This document shows positions 17,401 to 26,764 of a stretch of DNA of 64,000 nt, piece by piece. Source of the DNA: Roseiarcus sp963772555 (GTDB lineage: Bacteria > Pseudomonadota > Alphaproteobacteria > Rhizobiales > Beijerinckiaceae). Location of the stretch: assembly GCA_963772555.1 (NCBI GenBank), contig CAVYXQ010000017.1, positions 1-64,000 on the forward strand, written 5' to 3'. The translations under genes and the position numbers were made by a program. Each line of letters starts with the position of its first letter. Within the stretch, counting starts at the first letter, position 1. The notes under the pieces were generated by a model that had not been told where the DNA came from, searched no databases, and worked only from the letters and a program-made list of their open reading frames with translations.

Positions 17401-20400
17401 CCGACGGCATCGTCGCGCAGTCGCTGGGCGGCGGCGGCGGGGATGGCGGTTTCGCGGTCACGGCGGGCGGGTCGCAATACGGGACGCTCGCCCTCTCGAT
17501 GGGCGGCTCCGGCGCCAACGGCGGCCAGGGCAAGAACGTCAGCGTCAATTCGCAAGGGGCGATCGCAACGCAGGGCGACCAGTCGACCGGCATTTTCGCG
17601 CAGTCTCTCGGCGGCGGCGGCGGCAACGGCGGATTTGCGGTGTCGGCTGCTCTGACGACGTCGTCCACCTCGATCAATGCAAGCCTTGCGATCGGCGGCA
17701 TGGGTGGAACCGGCGCAACGTCGGGCACGGTCCATGTCGGCAGCACCGGCGACATCTCGACTTCCGGCCTGTCGGCCGACGGCATCCTGGCGCAGTCGAT
17801 CGGCGGCTCGGGCGGCAACGGCGGGTTCAGCGGCTCGCTCACGCTCACGGGCGGCGGCGCCAGCGTCCCCTACAGCGTCGGCGGCGGCGGAGGCAAAGGC
17901 AACACAGCGGGCGACGTCGACGTCGAAAGCACCGGCAACGTCACCACGCACAAGGCGAACTCGACCGGCATTTTCGCGCAATCGGTCGGCGGCGGCGGCG
18001 GCAACGGCGGCTTCGCGCTTTTGCTGCAGGCGAGCTACGATTCGACCGTTTCGCCCATCACGCCGAAGAGCGTCGGCGGCAACGGCGGGACAGGCAGCAC
18101 GTCCGGGACCGTCTCCGTCACGAGCGACGGCACTGTTCTGACCGGCGCCGCCCTCTCCGACGGCATCCTCGCCCAGTCGATCGGCGGCGGCGGCGGCAAC
18201 GGCGGCTTCTCGATCGGCGCGAACCTCTCCTACAGCGGCTCGACCGACATCAACTCGGTCGGCGGCAATGGCGGCAGCGGCAACGACGCCAAGGCGGTTA
18301 CGGTCAATGCAGCGGCCACCGCCGCCTCGTCCGTGCCCGGCTTTTCGGTCAAGACGACCGGCGACAGCTCGGTCGGCATCCTCGCCCAGTCGGTCGGCGG
18401 CGGCGGCGGCAACGGCGCCTTCTCGGTCGCCGGCAGCCTCAGCATCGACGACTCGGCCAACGCGAGCTCCGTCGGCGGCTCCGGCGCCGGCGCCGGCAAG
18501 GGCGCCGCGGTCAACGTCACGAACGCGGGCAGCATCTCGACGAGCGGAACCGCTTCCGACGCCATTCTCGCCCAGTCGATCGGCGGCGGCGGCGGCAACG
18601 GCGGCTTCTCTGTCGCCGGATCGATCTCGATCTCCAGCGGTTCGGCACAGACGCAATCGGTCGGCGGCGGCGGCGGCGGCGGCAACACCGCAGGCGCCGT
18701 GAAGGTCGTCAACAACTACATCAACAATTCCACGAGCGGCATCACCACCCTGGGCGACATGTCGGTCGGCATTCTCGCCCAATCGGTCGGCGGCGGCGGC
18801 GGCAACGGCGGATTCAGCGTCTCGGGTTCGCTGTCGATCGACAGCGACGCGAAGGCGAACTCGACCGGCGGCGGCGCCGGCGCCGGCAATCTCGCCGGCG
18901 CCGTGACGGTCGACAGCGGCGGAACGATCGTGACCGGCGCCGGCCACTTCGTCGGCAGCGTCTACGAATCGGAGAGCGGCGCAGGGTCGGACGGCATCCT
19001 GGCGCAGTCGATCGGCGGCGGCGGCGGCAACGGCGGGTTCTCGGGCGCGCTCGGGCTGGCGATCGGCGGAAACGCCGCGACGAATACGACTGGCGGCGCG
19101 GGCGGCGCAGGTTCGAATGGCCAGACGGTAACGGTCGACACCCTCATCGGCAGCGGCATCGAGACGTTCGGCGACAATGCCGCCGGCATTCTGGCGCAAT
19201 CGGTCGGCGGCGGCGGCGGCAACGGCGGCTTTTCCATCGGCGCCGGGTTCAGCAACGGCTCCAACGCCACCGGCGCGACCGACTCGACCGGCGGCACGGG
19301 AGCGGGCGGGGGCGCGAGCGGCGACGTCAGCGTCACCAATCGAGGCGAGATCTTCACCTTCGGCGTCATGTCCGACGGGCTCATCGCGCAATCGATCGGC
19401 GGCGGCGGCGGCGCTGGCGGCTTCGCCGTCGGCGGGACGCTCGCGCTCAGCGGCGACGCCACGACCAACACGACCGGCGGCAAGGGCGGCGCAGGGTCCG
19501 ACGCCGGAACGGTCACGATCAACAATTCCGGAGCGATCTTCGTCAATGGCGCGAGCTCGATCGGCATTCTGGGGCAATCGGTCGGCGGCGGCGGCGGCGC
19601 CGGCGGCTTCGCCGGCGGCATTTCGATCAGCACCAGCGGCAAGGCCATCACGAACACGATCGGCGGCGGCGGCGCCATCGGCGGCAACGCGAGCGCCGTC
19701 AAGGTCACCAACTCGGCGGCGATCACGTCCAACGGCGACCAGGGAACCGGCATTCTCGCCCAGTCGGTCGGTGGCAGCGGCGGCAACGGAGCCTTTGCGC
19801 TGACTGGGGCGGTCTCGACGAGCGCGGCTACGGAGGTGCAGAGCACGGGCGGCAGCGGCGCCGGCGCGGGCAATGCGGGCACAGTGACCGTCGCGAACAA
19901 TCACGGCGGCGCGATCACCACGAACGGCGCGATGGCCGACGGCCTCATCGCCCAATCGGTCGGCGGCGGCGGCGGCAACGGCGGCTTCTCCGTGGGCGCG
20001 GGCGTCAGCCTCGGCGGCGATGCCACTTCGACCGTCGGCGGCGGCGCCGGCGGCGGCGGCGGCAAGGGCGAAGCGGTGACCGTCGACAATTCCGACACGA
20101 TCGCCACGCACGGCCTCAGCAGCACGGGTGTCCTCGCGCAGTCGGTCGGCGGCGGCGGCGGCAACGGCGGCTTCGCTGGCGGCGCGGGTCTGTCGAGCGG
20201 CGGCGACGTCAACAATTCGGTCGGCGGCGGCGGCGGCGGCGCGGGAAACACCGCCGGCAACGTGACCGTGACCAACCATAACGGCGCGGTCGTCCAGACC
20301 TCCAACGCCAATTCGACCGGCATCCTGGCGCAGTCGGTCGGCGGCGGCGGCGGCGCCGGCGGCTTTGCGCTCGCCGCGAGCGTCGCGGTGTCGGACGGCA

Positions 20401-23400
20401 AGGGGTCCGCCAACGCGGTCGGCGGAAACGGGACCGGCGGCGGCGCCGCCGGCGCCGTCTCGGTCACCAACGCAGGCATGGTCGAGACCTCCGGGCTTCT
20501 GTCCGACGGCGTCATCGCTCAGTCGATCGGCGGCGGCGGCGGCGACGGGGCCTTTGCGGTGGGCGGCACGCTCGCGCTGAGCGGCGACGCGACCAGCAAC
20601 ACCACGGGCGGCATGGGCGGCGTGGGTTCCAACGGCGGCAAGGTGACGGTCGACAGTTCCGGCATGATTTCGGTCGGCGGCGCCGGCTCGGTCGGCATTC
20701 TGGCGCAATCGGTCGGCGGCGGCGGGGGCGCGGGCGGCTTCGCCGGCGGCATCGCGATCAGCGCCGGCGGCAATGCGGTTTCGAGTACGATCGGCGGCGG
20801 AGGCGGCGGAGGCGGCAATTCCGACACGGTCATGGTGACGAACTCGGCGGCGATCACCGCCGCGGGCGACGAGGGCGTCGGCATCCTGGCGCAATCGGTC
20901 GGCGGCGGCGGCGGCAATGGCGGCTTCGCGCTGACGGGCGGGGTCTCCACGAGCGCCAAGTCCGAGGTGCAGAGCACCGGCGGAAGCGGCGCCCTTGCGG
21001 GCAACGCCGGCGCGGTCACGGTTACGAACAATGTCGGCGGCGCGATCACCACGGACGGCGCGATGGGCTATGGCGTCATCGCGCAGTCGATCGGCGGCGG
21101 CGGCGGCGCCGGCGGCTTCGCGGCCGCGGCGAACGTGAGCCTCGGCGGAGACGCGAAATCGACGGTCGGCGGCGGCGCCGGCGGCGGCGGCGGCGCTGGC
21201 GCCGACGTCACGGTCGACAATTTCGACAAGATCAACGCGCACGGCGTCAGCAGCACGGGTATCTTCGCCCAGTCGGTCGGCGGCGGCGGCGGCGCGGGTG
21301 GATTCGCGGGCGGGCTCAGCTTTTCGAGCGGCGGCGAGGTCGACAACACTGTCGGCGGCGGAAGCGGCGGGGCGGGAAACACCGCGGGCGCGGTCACCGT
21401 CACCAATCATTCGACCGGCCTCGTCCACACGTTCGCGGCCAATTCGATCGGCATTCTGGCGCAGTCGATCGGCGGCGGCGGCGGCGCGGGCGCCTTCTCA
21501 ATTTCGGCGGCAGGCGCGACCGGCGGCAATGGAATGGCGCAGAGCGTCGGCGGCACGGGCGGGACCGGCAGCGCAGGCGGCATGGTGACCGTCACCAACG
21601 ACGGATTGATCGAGACGGACGGCGCGAACTCGCACGGCATCTATGCGCAGTCGGTCGGCGGAGGCGGCGGATCGGGCGGGATCGCCGTCGCGGGAACCCT
21701 GTCGAGCTCGAACGGCGCGGCCTCGTCGGTCGGCGGCGCGGGCAGCGCCGGCGGAACCGGCGGCGACGTGAAGGTGACGAACATCGGATCGATTCTCGTC
21801 AAGGGCGCGGGGTCGGTCGGCGTGTTCGCCCAATCGGTCGGCGGCGGCGGCGGCGCGGCCTCGTTCAGCGGCGCCCTGAGCATCAGCGGCGGAGACTTGA
21901 AAAACACGGTCGGCGGCGCCGGCAATGGCGGCGCGGGCGGCAACGTGACGGTGATCAGCACCGGCTCGATCACCACGCTGAGCCCGGATTCCGTCGGCGT
22001 CGTCGCGCAGTCGATCGGCGGCGGCGGCGGTTCGGGCTCGTTCTCGATTCCCTCGCAGGCCGGCGCGCTTGGCGGCTCGTTCTTGCAGATCGGCGGCGGC
22101 GGAGCGGGTACGCAAGGGGCCAACGGAACGGTCATTGTCAAGGTTTCGGGCGGGGACACCATGACAATGGGAGACCTCTCCTACGGCCTCTTGTCCCAGG
22201 CGATCGGCGGTGGCGGCGGCAACGGCGCGCTCTCCGTGCCCGACCCTCTCACGATCGGAGCGGCGGGAAGCTCGCAGATCGTCGGCGCCACCGGCGCCAT
22301 CTCCGGCAACGGCAATCCGTTCAACGCGCAGAACGCCAACGTCGTGACGACGATGGGCGCCGGCTCGATCGGCTACGCCGGACAATCGATCGGCGGCGGC
22401 GGCGGAACGTCGGGCGTCACCGGCGACGTGACCTTTACGGCGGCGGGGCCCCTGTCCCTCACAGACGGCGGCTCCACCAGCGGCGGGGGGTCGGGCGGAT
22501 CCGCGGTCATCGCCAATACGGCCTCCTCGATCTCCACGGGCGGCGGGGCGACCCCGGCGAGCGGCGATGCCGCGGTCGGACTGCTTGGGCAGTCGATCGG
22601 CGGGGGCGGCGGCAGCGCGATTTATGCGCTCGGCGTGGTGAGCGGCGCGGCGGGGCAGGTCTCTTTGACGCTCGGCGGCTCCGAGGGCGGAACGGACACG
22701 GGCGGGCCGCTGACCTTCACCAGCGGCGGCGAAATCTCGACATCCGGCCGGTTCGCCCCCGGGGTGGTGGCGCAGACCATCGGCGGCGGCGGCGGCTTCG
22801 GCGCGGTGACGGCGGCGAGCGGGATCAGCGCGTCGGGCGTTTCCTTCAAGCTCGGCTCGACCGGCGGCGCCGGCGGCTCTGGCGATCCGACCAACGGCTC
22901 GACATGGACGATTGGGGCGGGGTTGATCACGACGAGTGGCGTCCTGTCCGAGGCACTCGTCGCCCAGGCGATCGGCGACGGCGGCGGGATCGCCGGTTTT
23001 GTCAGCGGCGGCGCGCAAAATCCGCCGTTGTCCGCGTCGGTTCTCGGCGCCGCGGGCGGAACAGGCGCCGGATCCTCGGTCGTCCTCAAAAACCAGAGCG
23101 TCATTCACACGACGGGGGTCGGCGCGCTCGGTCTTGTGGCACAATCGATTGGCGGCGGCGGCGGACTCGCCCAGGCTTTCGGCGTCGCAGGCCCAGGCCC
23201 GGTCACTCTAGGCGCGAGCGGCGGAGCGAGCGGCAGTGGCGGCCCGGTCGACGTCGTATCCGGCGCCGCCATCACGACCAGCGGCGCCGGCGCACACGGC
23301 CTTCTGGCGCAGTCGATCGGCGGCGGCGGCGGCTTCTTCGCTGCCTTCTCGAGTTCGGGGGCATTGCTGTCGCCGAACGTCGCCGGGAGCGCAGGCTCGG

Positions 23401-25628
23401 GTTCGGGCGGCGATGTGACGGTCGCGATTGAAAACGTGATCCAGACGACCGGCGCAGGCGCGCATGGCGTGGTCGCCCAGTCGGTTGGCGGGGGCGGCGG
23501 CCTTGTCGGGGCGGGCGAATTCGCAACCGTCCTGCCGGCGGTCGGAAGCTACGCTGGCAGCGCGGGCGGCGCCGGCTCCGCCGGAGCCGTTAACGTCGAC
23601 GTCGCCAAGGACATCGTGACGAGCGGCACGGATTCCACCGGCATCGTCACGGTCTCGACGGACCACACCGGGCGCGGCGGCGCGATTTCCGTGACGATCG
23701 GCGCGGGCGCGGACGTGGTCGGCGGCGTCGGTTCCGGGGGAACGCCCGGCCAGGGCGATGAGCCTGCAAACGCCTTGCGGCTCATCGGCGGCGCCGCCAA
23801 CACGGTGACCAACAACGGCTTCCTGATCACCGGCTCGGGGATCCAGGGCTTCACCGTCGCGGGCGGTCTCGGCGACGATTCCATCCTCAACTTTGGACGG
23901 ATGGATGGCTCGATCGATCTCGCCGGCGGCCAGAACGCCATCGACAACAAGCCAAGCGGCGTCTTCAATTCGGGCTCGGTCGTCTGGCTTGGGCCGCTCG
24001 CCGCCCCCCTCGATCTGCTGACGAACGAAGGGCTTTTGTCGCCGGGCGGATTCAACAACGTCTACACGACGAACATTACCGGCAATCTCCTTCAGACCGC
24101 AACGGGTGTTTATGGCGTCGACCTCGACCTTGAGCCTTCGAGCGACCGCATCAACGTCACGGGCACGGCGGCGATGTCGGGCAATGTGTTCGTCAACCTC
24201 GTCAACCCACTGACTGCGCCCGGCTTCGCCATTCCCGGCACGCACGACGAGACGATCGTGTCGGCCGCCGGCGGCGAGACGCATTCGGGTCTGACGTTGA
24301 CGGCGTTCAACACGGCCGTCATCAACTATTCGCTGGTCTATCCCAACCTTACCGACATCGATCTGCAATACGTGATCGATTATTCGCCCGCCGGACTGAC
24401 GCAGAACCAGCACTCGGTCGGCAACACGGTCAACCAAATCCAGACCCTGCAGATCTCGCCGGCCTTCCGGCCGATCGCGGTCAATCTGTTCTATCTGCCC
24501 AACGTGCCCACGCTCGGCGCCACGTATGATTCGCTGTCTGGCGAGGGAGTCGCGGCGTCGGAGCAGACGGCGTTCGGCGCGACCGAGTACTTCCTGTCAT
24601 CCGTCAATACGCAAATGCAGCGGTGGATCGACAATGCGTGCAACGACGACACGACGGGCAAGACGCTCTATGAGCAGCCGCTGCCGACCCGCAAGGGTCA
24701 GCCGGCCCCGCCGCCCTGTGCGGCCCAGCGTACCTGGCGGATCTGGGGAACGGGATTTGGCGGCGGATCGTACTGGCCCGGCGACGCCCCAGTCGGGTCG
24801 GCTCGGGCCGATCAGCATACCTCGGGCTTCGGCGCGGGCCTCGATTACCAGATCGCGCCTTACGCCCTGCTTGGCTTTGCCGCCGGCGGCGGCTCCTCGA
24901 GCTTCGACGTGACCAACCGCGCCACGTCCGGCACGGTGGATGCGTTCCATGCGGCGTTGTACGGCGCGCTGCGCAACCAGGGGTTTTATGCGAGCGGCGT
25001 GATCTCTTACGACCAATTCAGCGATACGGAGCAGCGTTTCGCGAGCATCCCAGGCGTCGTCCTTCCGGCCTCGAACTTCGTCGGCGGCCCCTATGTGATC
25101 CCCGGCTTCAACGAGCGGCCGAAGGCGAGTTTCGACGCAGACGCGCTGAGCGGATACGGGGAAATCGGTTACCAGGCCAAGTATGGCCTGGTGTCCGCGA
25201 CACCGTTCGCAGGCCTCGAGTTCGCGTCTCTCCGGACCGACGGGTTCACGGAGAACAATCAGGGCCTGCCGAGCGCCATTGGCCTCAGCTATGCGGCGAA
25301 GACCACGACCTCGCTGCCGAGCTTCCTCGGTCTCCAATTGGAGGCGAAGGGAGATCTGCCAAACCAGATGGGGCTGGACGTCTGGGCGCGCGGCGCATGG
25401 AAGCACGAGTTCGATCCCACGCGCTCGATCGAAAGCTCTTTCATCGCCGCGCCCGGGTTCGACTTCGCGATCCAGGGGGCCCAGCCGCCTCGTGACGCGT
25501 TCGTCGCCAGCGTCGGCCTCAAGCTCAACGTGACGAAGAACGCCGCGATTTTCGGCACGTTCGAGGGCCAGTTCGGCTCGGGCGCGAGTTCGGTCGGCGG
25601 TACGGGCGGCCTTGTCCTTACATGGTAG
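14433..25628 (+). CDS. Giant autotransporter with about 45 Gly-rich passenger repeats
   Basis: A type Va secreted surface protein of about 3,731 residues. An extended signal peptide (RTTLRRRRCARALRTF, then a hydrophobic stretch ending NAVAQ) leads into a passenger. It is built from about 45 copies of a 55-75 residue unit centred on GILAQSVGGGGGNGGF, each followed by a V-T-V-x-N/S-x-G-x-I strand pattern, as expected for a beta-solenoid. Cysteines occur only near the start (GGCIVCSGG, SPCSNC, VCVNGDSSC) and near the barrel. A pertactin-like junction (YGVDLDLEPSSDRINVTG) precedes the C-terminal beta-barrel (about residue 3,430 on: RTWRIWGTGFGGG to the end LVLTW), whose last residue is the aromatic Trp needed for barrel insertion. 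AAGGAA at 14421-14426 is 6 bp from the ATG at 14433 but adjoins that at 14427, so 14433 is the better start. The frame is open throughout. Role is probably adhesion or matrix; ligand unknown. Confidence 0.93.
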   Translation: MRGGSIFRKTEAGLLNDGLFNAARTTLRRRRCARALRTFCGSAVRLAALLFIAAQLIPTNAVAQCAPATGTVNCTVSPGPQAFTQPPVNEVDYSGLVSNINATGAGQAGAQLTSNPPPGSDGSGFPVHGLDGDSGNNAGNVVIQFAGPGSGFLLSTTNGVGINAQSNGSAGGKGGDGFSAFPLPGFGGSGAMGGSGGAVTVTTTGTGQVSTGGANNHAIEALSTGGRGGNGGGGETLLSSFGGGGDGGNGGAPGSATVSNTLSLTTSGNGAAGIWAQSVGAAGGDGGTVGGCIVCSGGSGAAASSGQTVQVTNSGAISTGGADAVGIFAQSVGGFAGSGGGSFGLFSFGGNPSSAGSGGQVTVTTTGAATIATQGEGATGIIAQSVGGGGGSGGAGGGLVGFGGAGSKGGVGGQVTVNNGEAINVHGNLASGIFAQSVGGGGGTAGVGGGLVGIGGHGGKGGDGGVVSVSNTARIDVGGSGSLSPTTGQSIDAAGIYAQSVGGGGGNGALGVGLVGVGGSGGAAGAGKAVTVQNSGDIIHSPCSNCTEAPTIFAQSVGGGGGDGGSAGGLVAVGGNGGGGGNGDKVTVTNSGNLTAVGSLSPGIFAQSVGGGGGNGGFALAVGAFLSVAVGGNGGVGGNGGDVCVNGDSSCSVLNPSVAARTITTDGFRSSGIFAQSVGGGGGNGGGAISLSGGIYGSASFAFGGSGGIGGVGQNVFAGANGSIATQGDYSTGIDASSIGGGGGNGGYAISVTGGATFASLALSFGGSGGAGNSAGNVTVDSTANISTDGAFASAVSARSIGGGGGNGGFTVGVAGSTGAGIALTFGGAGGAGADAGVVNVTSIGSLTTGRAGENPLESANSDGIFAELVGGSGGSGGFAISGSGGAYGNLSLGLGGNGGNGGDGKAVTVNNNTLATLGNQITTNGSLSDGIFAQSVGGSGGDGGFTVAVGGAGYASVNLGFGGGAGSGGNGDNVTVNSFGGVSTAGIKSDGIVAQSLGGGGGDGGFAVTAGGSQYGTLALSMGGSGANGGQGKNVSVNSQGAIATQGDQSTGIFAQSLGGGGGNGGFAVSAALTTSSTSINASLAIGGMGGTGATSGTVHVGSTGDISTSGLSADGILAQSIGGSGGNGGFSGSLTLTGGGASVPYSVGGGGGKGNTAGDVDVESTGNVTTHKANSTGIFAQSVGGGGGNGGFALLLQASYDSTVSPITPKSVGGNGGTGSTSGTVSVTSDGTVLTGAALSDGILAQSIGGGGGNGGFSIGANLSYSGSTDINSVGGNGGSGNDAKAVTVNAAATAASSVPGFSVKTTGDSSVGILAQSVGGGGGNGAFSVAGSLSIDDSANASSVGGSGAGAGKGAAVNVTNAGSISTSGTASDAILAQSIGGGGGNGGFSVAGSISISSGSAQTQSVGGGGGGGNTAGAVKVVNNYINNSTSGITTLGDMSVGILAQSVGGGGGNGGFSVSGSLSIDSDAKANSTGGGAGAGNLAGAVTVDSGGTIVTGAGHFVGSVYESESGAGSDGILAQSIGGGGGNGGFSGALGLAIGGNAATNTTGGAGGAGSNGQTVTVDTLIGSGIETFGDNAAGILAQSVGGGGGNGGFSIGAGFSNGSNATGATDSTGGTGAGGGASGDVSVTNRGEIFTFGVMSDGLIAQSIGGGGGAGGFAVGGTLALSGDATTNTTGGKGGAGSDAGTVTINNSGAIFVNGASSIGILGQSVGGGGGAGGFAGGISISTSGKAITNTIGGGGAIGGNASAVKVTNSAAITSNGDQGTGILAQSVGGSGGNGAFALTGAVSTSAATEVQSTGGSGAGAGNAGTVTVANNHGGAITTNGAMADGLIAQSVGGGGGNGGFSVGAGVSLGGDATSTVGGGAGGGGGKGEAVTVDNSDTIATHGLSSTGVLAQSVGGGGGNGGFAGGAGLSSGGDVNNSVGGGGGGAGNTAGNVTVTNHNGAVVQTSNANSTGILAQSVGGGGGAGGFALAASVAVSDGKGSANAVGGNGTGGGAAGAVSVTNAGMVETSGLLSDGVIAQSIGGGGGDGAFAVGGTLALSGDATSNTTGGMGGVGSNGGKVTVDSSGMISVGGAGSVGILAQSVGGGGGAGGFAGGIAISAGGNAVSSTIGGGGGGGGNSDTVMVTNSAAITAAGDEGVGILAQSVGGGGGNGGFALTGGVSTSAKSEVQSTGGSGALAGNAGAVTVTNNVGGAITTDGAMGYGVIAQSIGGGGGAGGFAAAANVSLGGDAKSTVGGGAGGGGGAGADVTVDNFDKINAHGVSSTGIFAQSVGGGGGAGGFAGGLSFSSGGEVDNTVGGGSGGAGNTAGAVTVTNHSTGLVHTFAANSIGILAQSIGGGGGAGAFSISAAGATGGNGMAQSVGGTGGTGSAGGMVTVTNDGLIETDGANSHGIYAQSVGGGGGSGGIAVAGTLSSSNGAASSVGGAGSAGGTGGDVKVTNIGSILVKGAGSVGVFAQSVGGGGGAASFSGALSISGGDLKNTVGGAGNGGAGGNVTVISTGSITTLSPDSVGVVAQSIGGGGGSGSFSIPSQAGALGGSFLQIGGGGAGTQGANGTVIVKVSGGDTMTMGDLSYGLLSQAIGGGGGNGALSVPDPLTIGAAGSSQIVGATGAISGNGNPFNAQNANVVTTMGAGSIGYAGQSIGGGGGTSGVTGDVTFTAAGPLSLTDGGSTSGGGSGGSAVIANTASSISTGGGATPASGDAAVGLLGQSIGGGGGSAIYALGVVSGAAGQVSLTLGGSEGGTDTGGPLTFTSGGEISTSGRFAPGVVAQTIGGGGGFGAVTAASGISASGVSFKLGSTGGAGGSGDPTNGSTWTIGAGLITTSGVLSEALVAQAIGDGGGIAGFVSGGAQNPPLSASVLGAAGGTGAGSSVVLKNQSVIHTTGVGALGLVAQSIGGGGGLAQAFGVAGPGPVTLGASGGASGSGGPVDVVSGAAITTSGAGAHGLLAQSIGGGGGFFAAFSSSGALLSPNVAGSAGSGSGGDVTVAIENVIQTTGAGAHGVVAQSVGGGGGLVGAGEFATVLPAVGSYAGSAGGAGSAGAVNVDVAKDIVTSGTDSTGIVTVSTDHTGRGGAISVTIGAGADVVGGVGSGGTPGQGDEPANALRLIGGAANTVTNNGFLITGSGIQGFTVAGGLGDDSILNFGRMDGSIDLAGGQNAIDNKPSGVFNSGSVVWLGPLAAPLDLLTNEGLLSPGGFNNVYTTNITGNLLQTATGVYGVDLDLEPSSDRINVTGTAAMSGNVFVNLVNPLTAPGFAIPGTHDETIVSAAGGETHSGLTLTAFNTAVINYSLVYPNLTDIDLQYVIDYSPAGLTQNQHSVGNTVNQIQTLQISPAFRPIAVNLFYLPNVPTLGATYDSLSGEGVAASEQTAFGATEYFLSSVNTQMQRWIDNACNDDTTGKTLYEQPLPTRKGQPAPPPCAAQRTWRIWGTGFGGGSYWPGDAPVGSARADQHTSGFGAGLDYQIAPYALLGFAAGGGSSSFDVTNRATSGTVDAFHAALYGALRNQGFYASGVISYDQFSDTEQRFASIPGVVLPASNFVGGPYVIPGFNERPKASFDADALSGYGEIGYQAKYGLVSATPFAGLEFASLRTDGFTENNQGLPSAIGLSYAAKTTTSLPSFLGLQLEAKGDLPNQMGLDVWARGAWKHEFDPTRSIESSFIAAPGFDFAIQGAQPPRDAFVASVGLKLNVTKNAAIFGTFEGQFGSGASSVGGTGGLVLTW
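19380..21641 (+). repeat. Internal tandem duplication of a six-repeat block, period 1,131 bp
   Basis: Six consecutive passenger repeats (from LIAQSIGGGGGAGG at 19380) are followed by six that match them one for one (from VIAQSIGGGGGDGA at 20511). Marker peptides recur in the same order: GTLALSGDAT, TIGGGG, VSTSA..EVQSTGGSG, VSLGGDA.STVGGG and GAGNTAG. Three DNA anchors checked (19380/20511, 19833/20964, 20241/21372) are each exactly 1,131 bp apart, so the copies share no net indel over about 1 kb, though many substitutions separate them. Confidence 0.85.
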
Positions 25629-25844
25629 GATGCGGGTCTTGCCGAACCGGTCTCGGGGGTCAGAGTTCTTGCGCGCCATCGCCAGTGTAGGGTCCGCTCC
25701 TGTGCGCCCTCCTGCCGTACCGGAGCGACCGGGAAGGGCAGCAAGCGTCGGATAGGATCCGTCCGCCAAGCCCTTGCTGACCGCCCGCGATTTGCGCTTC
25801 CCATCCGTTCATGGGACCGACCAGAAACGCGCGCTTCGGGTCCA
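25629..25844. other. Spacer after the autotransporter
   Basis: About 215 bp with no credible gene and no obvious terminator hairpin with a T-run. Confidence 0.3.
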
Positions 25845-26241
25845 GGCTGTGTGAAAACGTCGGTTGGGTTAGAATCCTGATGGATTGAGTCGGGGTTCTT
25901 GACGAAGCGCTTTGTCGAGGGTGAGGACCGAACGCAAGGCGTTTTGCTCCCCGAGTTCCTTGACGACTACGTGGCTGAAGACAATCCGGTGCGGGCGATC
26001 GACGTCTTCGTCGACGAACTGGATTTGCAGGCGCTGGGGTTTGAGGGCGTCGTCCCGGAAGAGACGGGCCGTCCAGCCTACCATCCCGCGACGATGCTGA
26101 AGATCTACGTCTACGGCTACGTCAACCAGATCCAGTCGAGCCGACGTTTGGAGCGCGAAACGGCGCGAAACGGCGAGATGATGTGGCTGACGGGCCGGCT
26201 GACGCCAGATTTCAAGACGATTGTGTTGAAAAACTCGGAAA
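25845..26241 (+). mobile_element. Left end of an IS1182-type element, truncated
   Basis: GGCTGTGTGAAAACGT at 25845-25860 resembles the terminal sequence of IS1182-type elements. The matching right end is not present nearby. The transposase homology stops near 26235. Only the left quarter of the element remains. Confidence 0.5.
25899..26235 (+). pseudogene. IS1182-family transposase, N-terminal fragment
   Basis: From a TTG start the product reads MTKRFVEGEDRTQGVLLPEF, then PVRAIDVFVDELDLQALGF, YHPATMLKIYVYGYVNQIQS and LERETARNGEMMWLTGRLTPDFKTI. This is the standard IS1182 transposase N-terminus, including its substrate-binding domain. After DFKTI the homology ends and the frame continues into unrelated sequence to 26441. 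The catalytic domain is missing, so the gene is dead. Confidence 0.85.
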
Positions 26242-26764
26242 TTGGGCCAACTCGAAAATCTCGTTTTCGCGCGCGTCGCGTCATCTCAGCGGATAGTCCT
26301 CACGGCAGGGCACATAGGAGCGTCGCACACGGCAAGACGGGTCGGTCCGCCGGCGAGCTTTTGACTGTTGTCGAGAGGTCGGGGCGCAGCGTTGGTGAAA
26401 CGGCTCGCACGCTGCGGACATGGACGGGTGCGGACCGCTAAATCGCGATGCGCCGCCTAGCCGGAAATGACGTGAACGTCGCGCAGGAGACGGTCGCGTT
26501 TCGCGACTGCGTTTGAGCATAGCGGCGCCCGCGCCCTGGAAAGTGACATCCGGTTCCAGCATTGCGGCGGCGCAGGGGTCGCGGTCGCGACGGTCAAGGC
26601 GGAAGCCTATTGCGCAGCGAGCAACGTCGCCGTCATCAGCAGCGCCGTCGGTGTGAACCTCTCGATGAAAGCCGCGGAAATATTTACGCCACATGATCAA
26701 CAAACTTGCTTCTGGCATGACAAGCGAATATCCGCGTGGCCGATGAACCCCGCGCCGGCGATCC
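26242..26764. other. Region without a gene downstream of the IS remnant
   Basis: About 520 bp. GTTGAAAAACTC (26225-26236) at the break resembles sequence from the other end of IS1182-like elements. The remainder has no recognisable coding frame. Confidence 0.35.

Noticed and set aside
16233..21428. A 1,731-codon open frame antisense to the autotransporter
   Set aside because: It is the complement of GGC/GGN-rich repeat codons, giving an Ala/Asp/Arg-rich low-complexity product with no start signal or homology. The plus-strand frame has a signal peptide, barrel and terminal Trp.
14433..25628. A CRISPR-like or satellite array because of the dense DNA repeats
   Set aside because: Repeats are in frame, vary by codon, lack unique spacers and encode a continuous protein.
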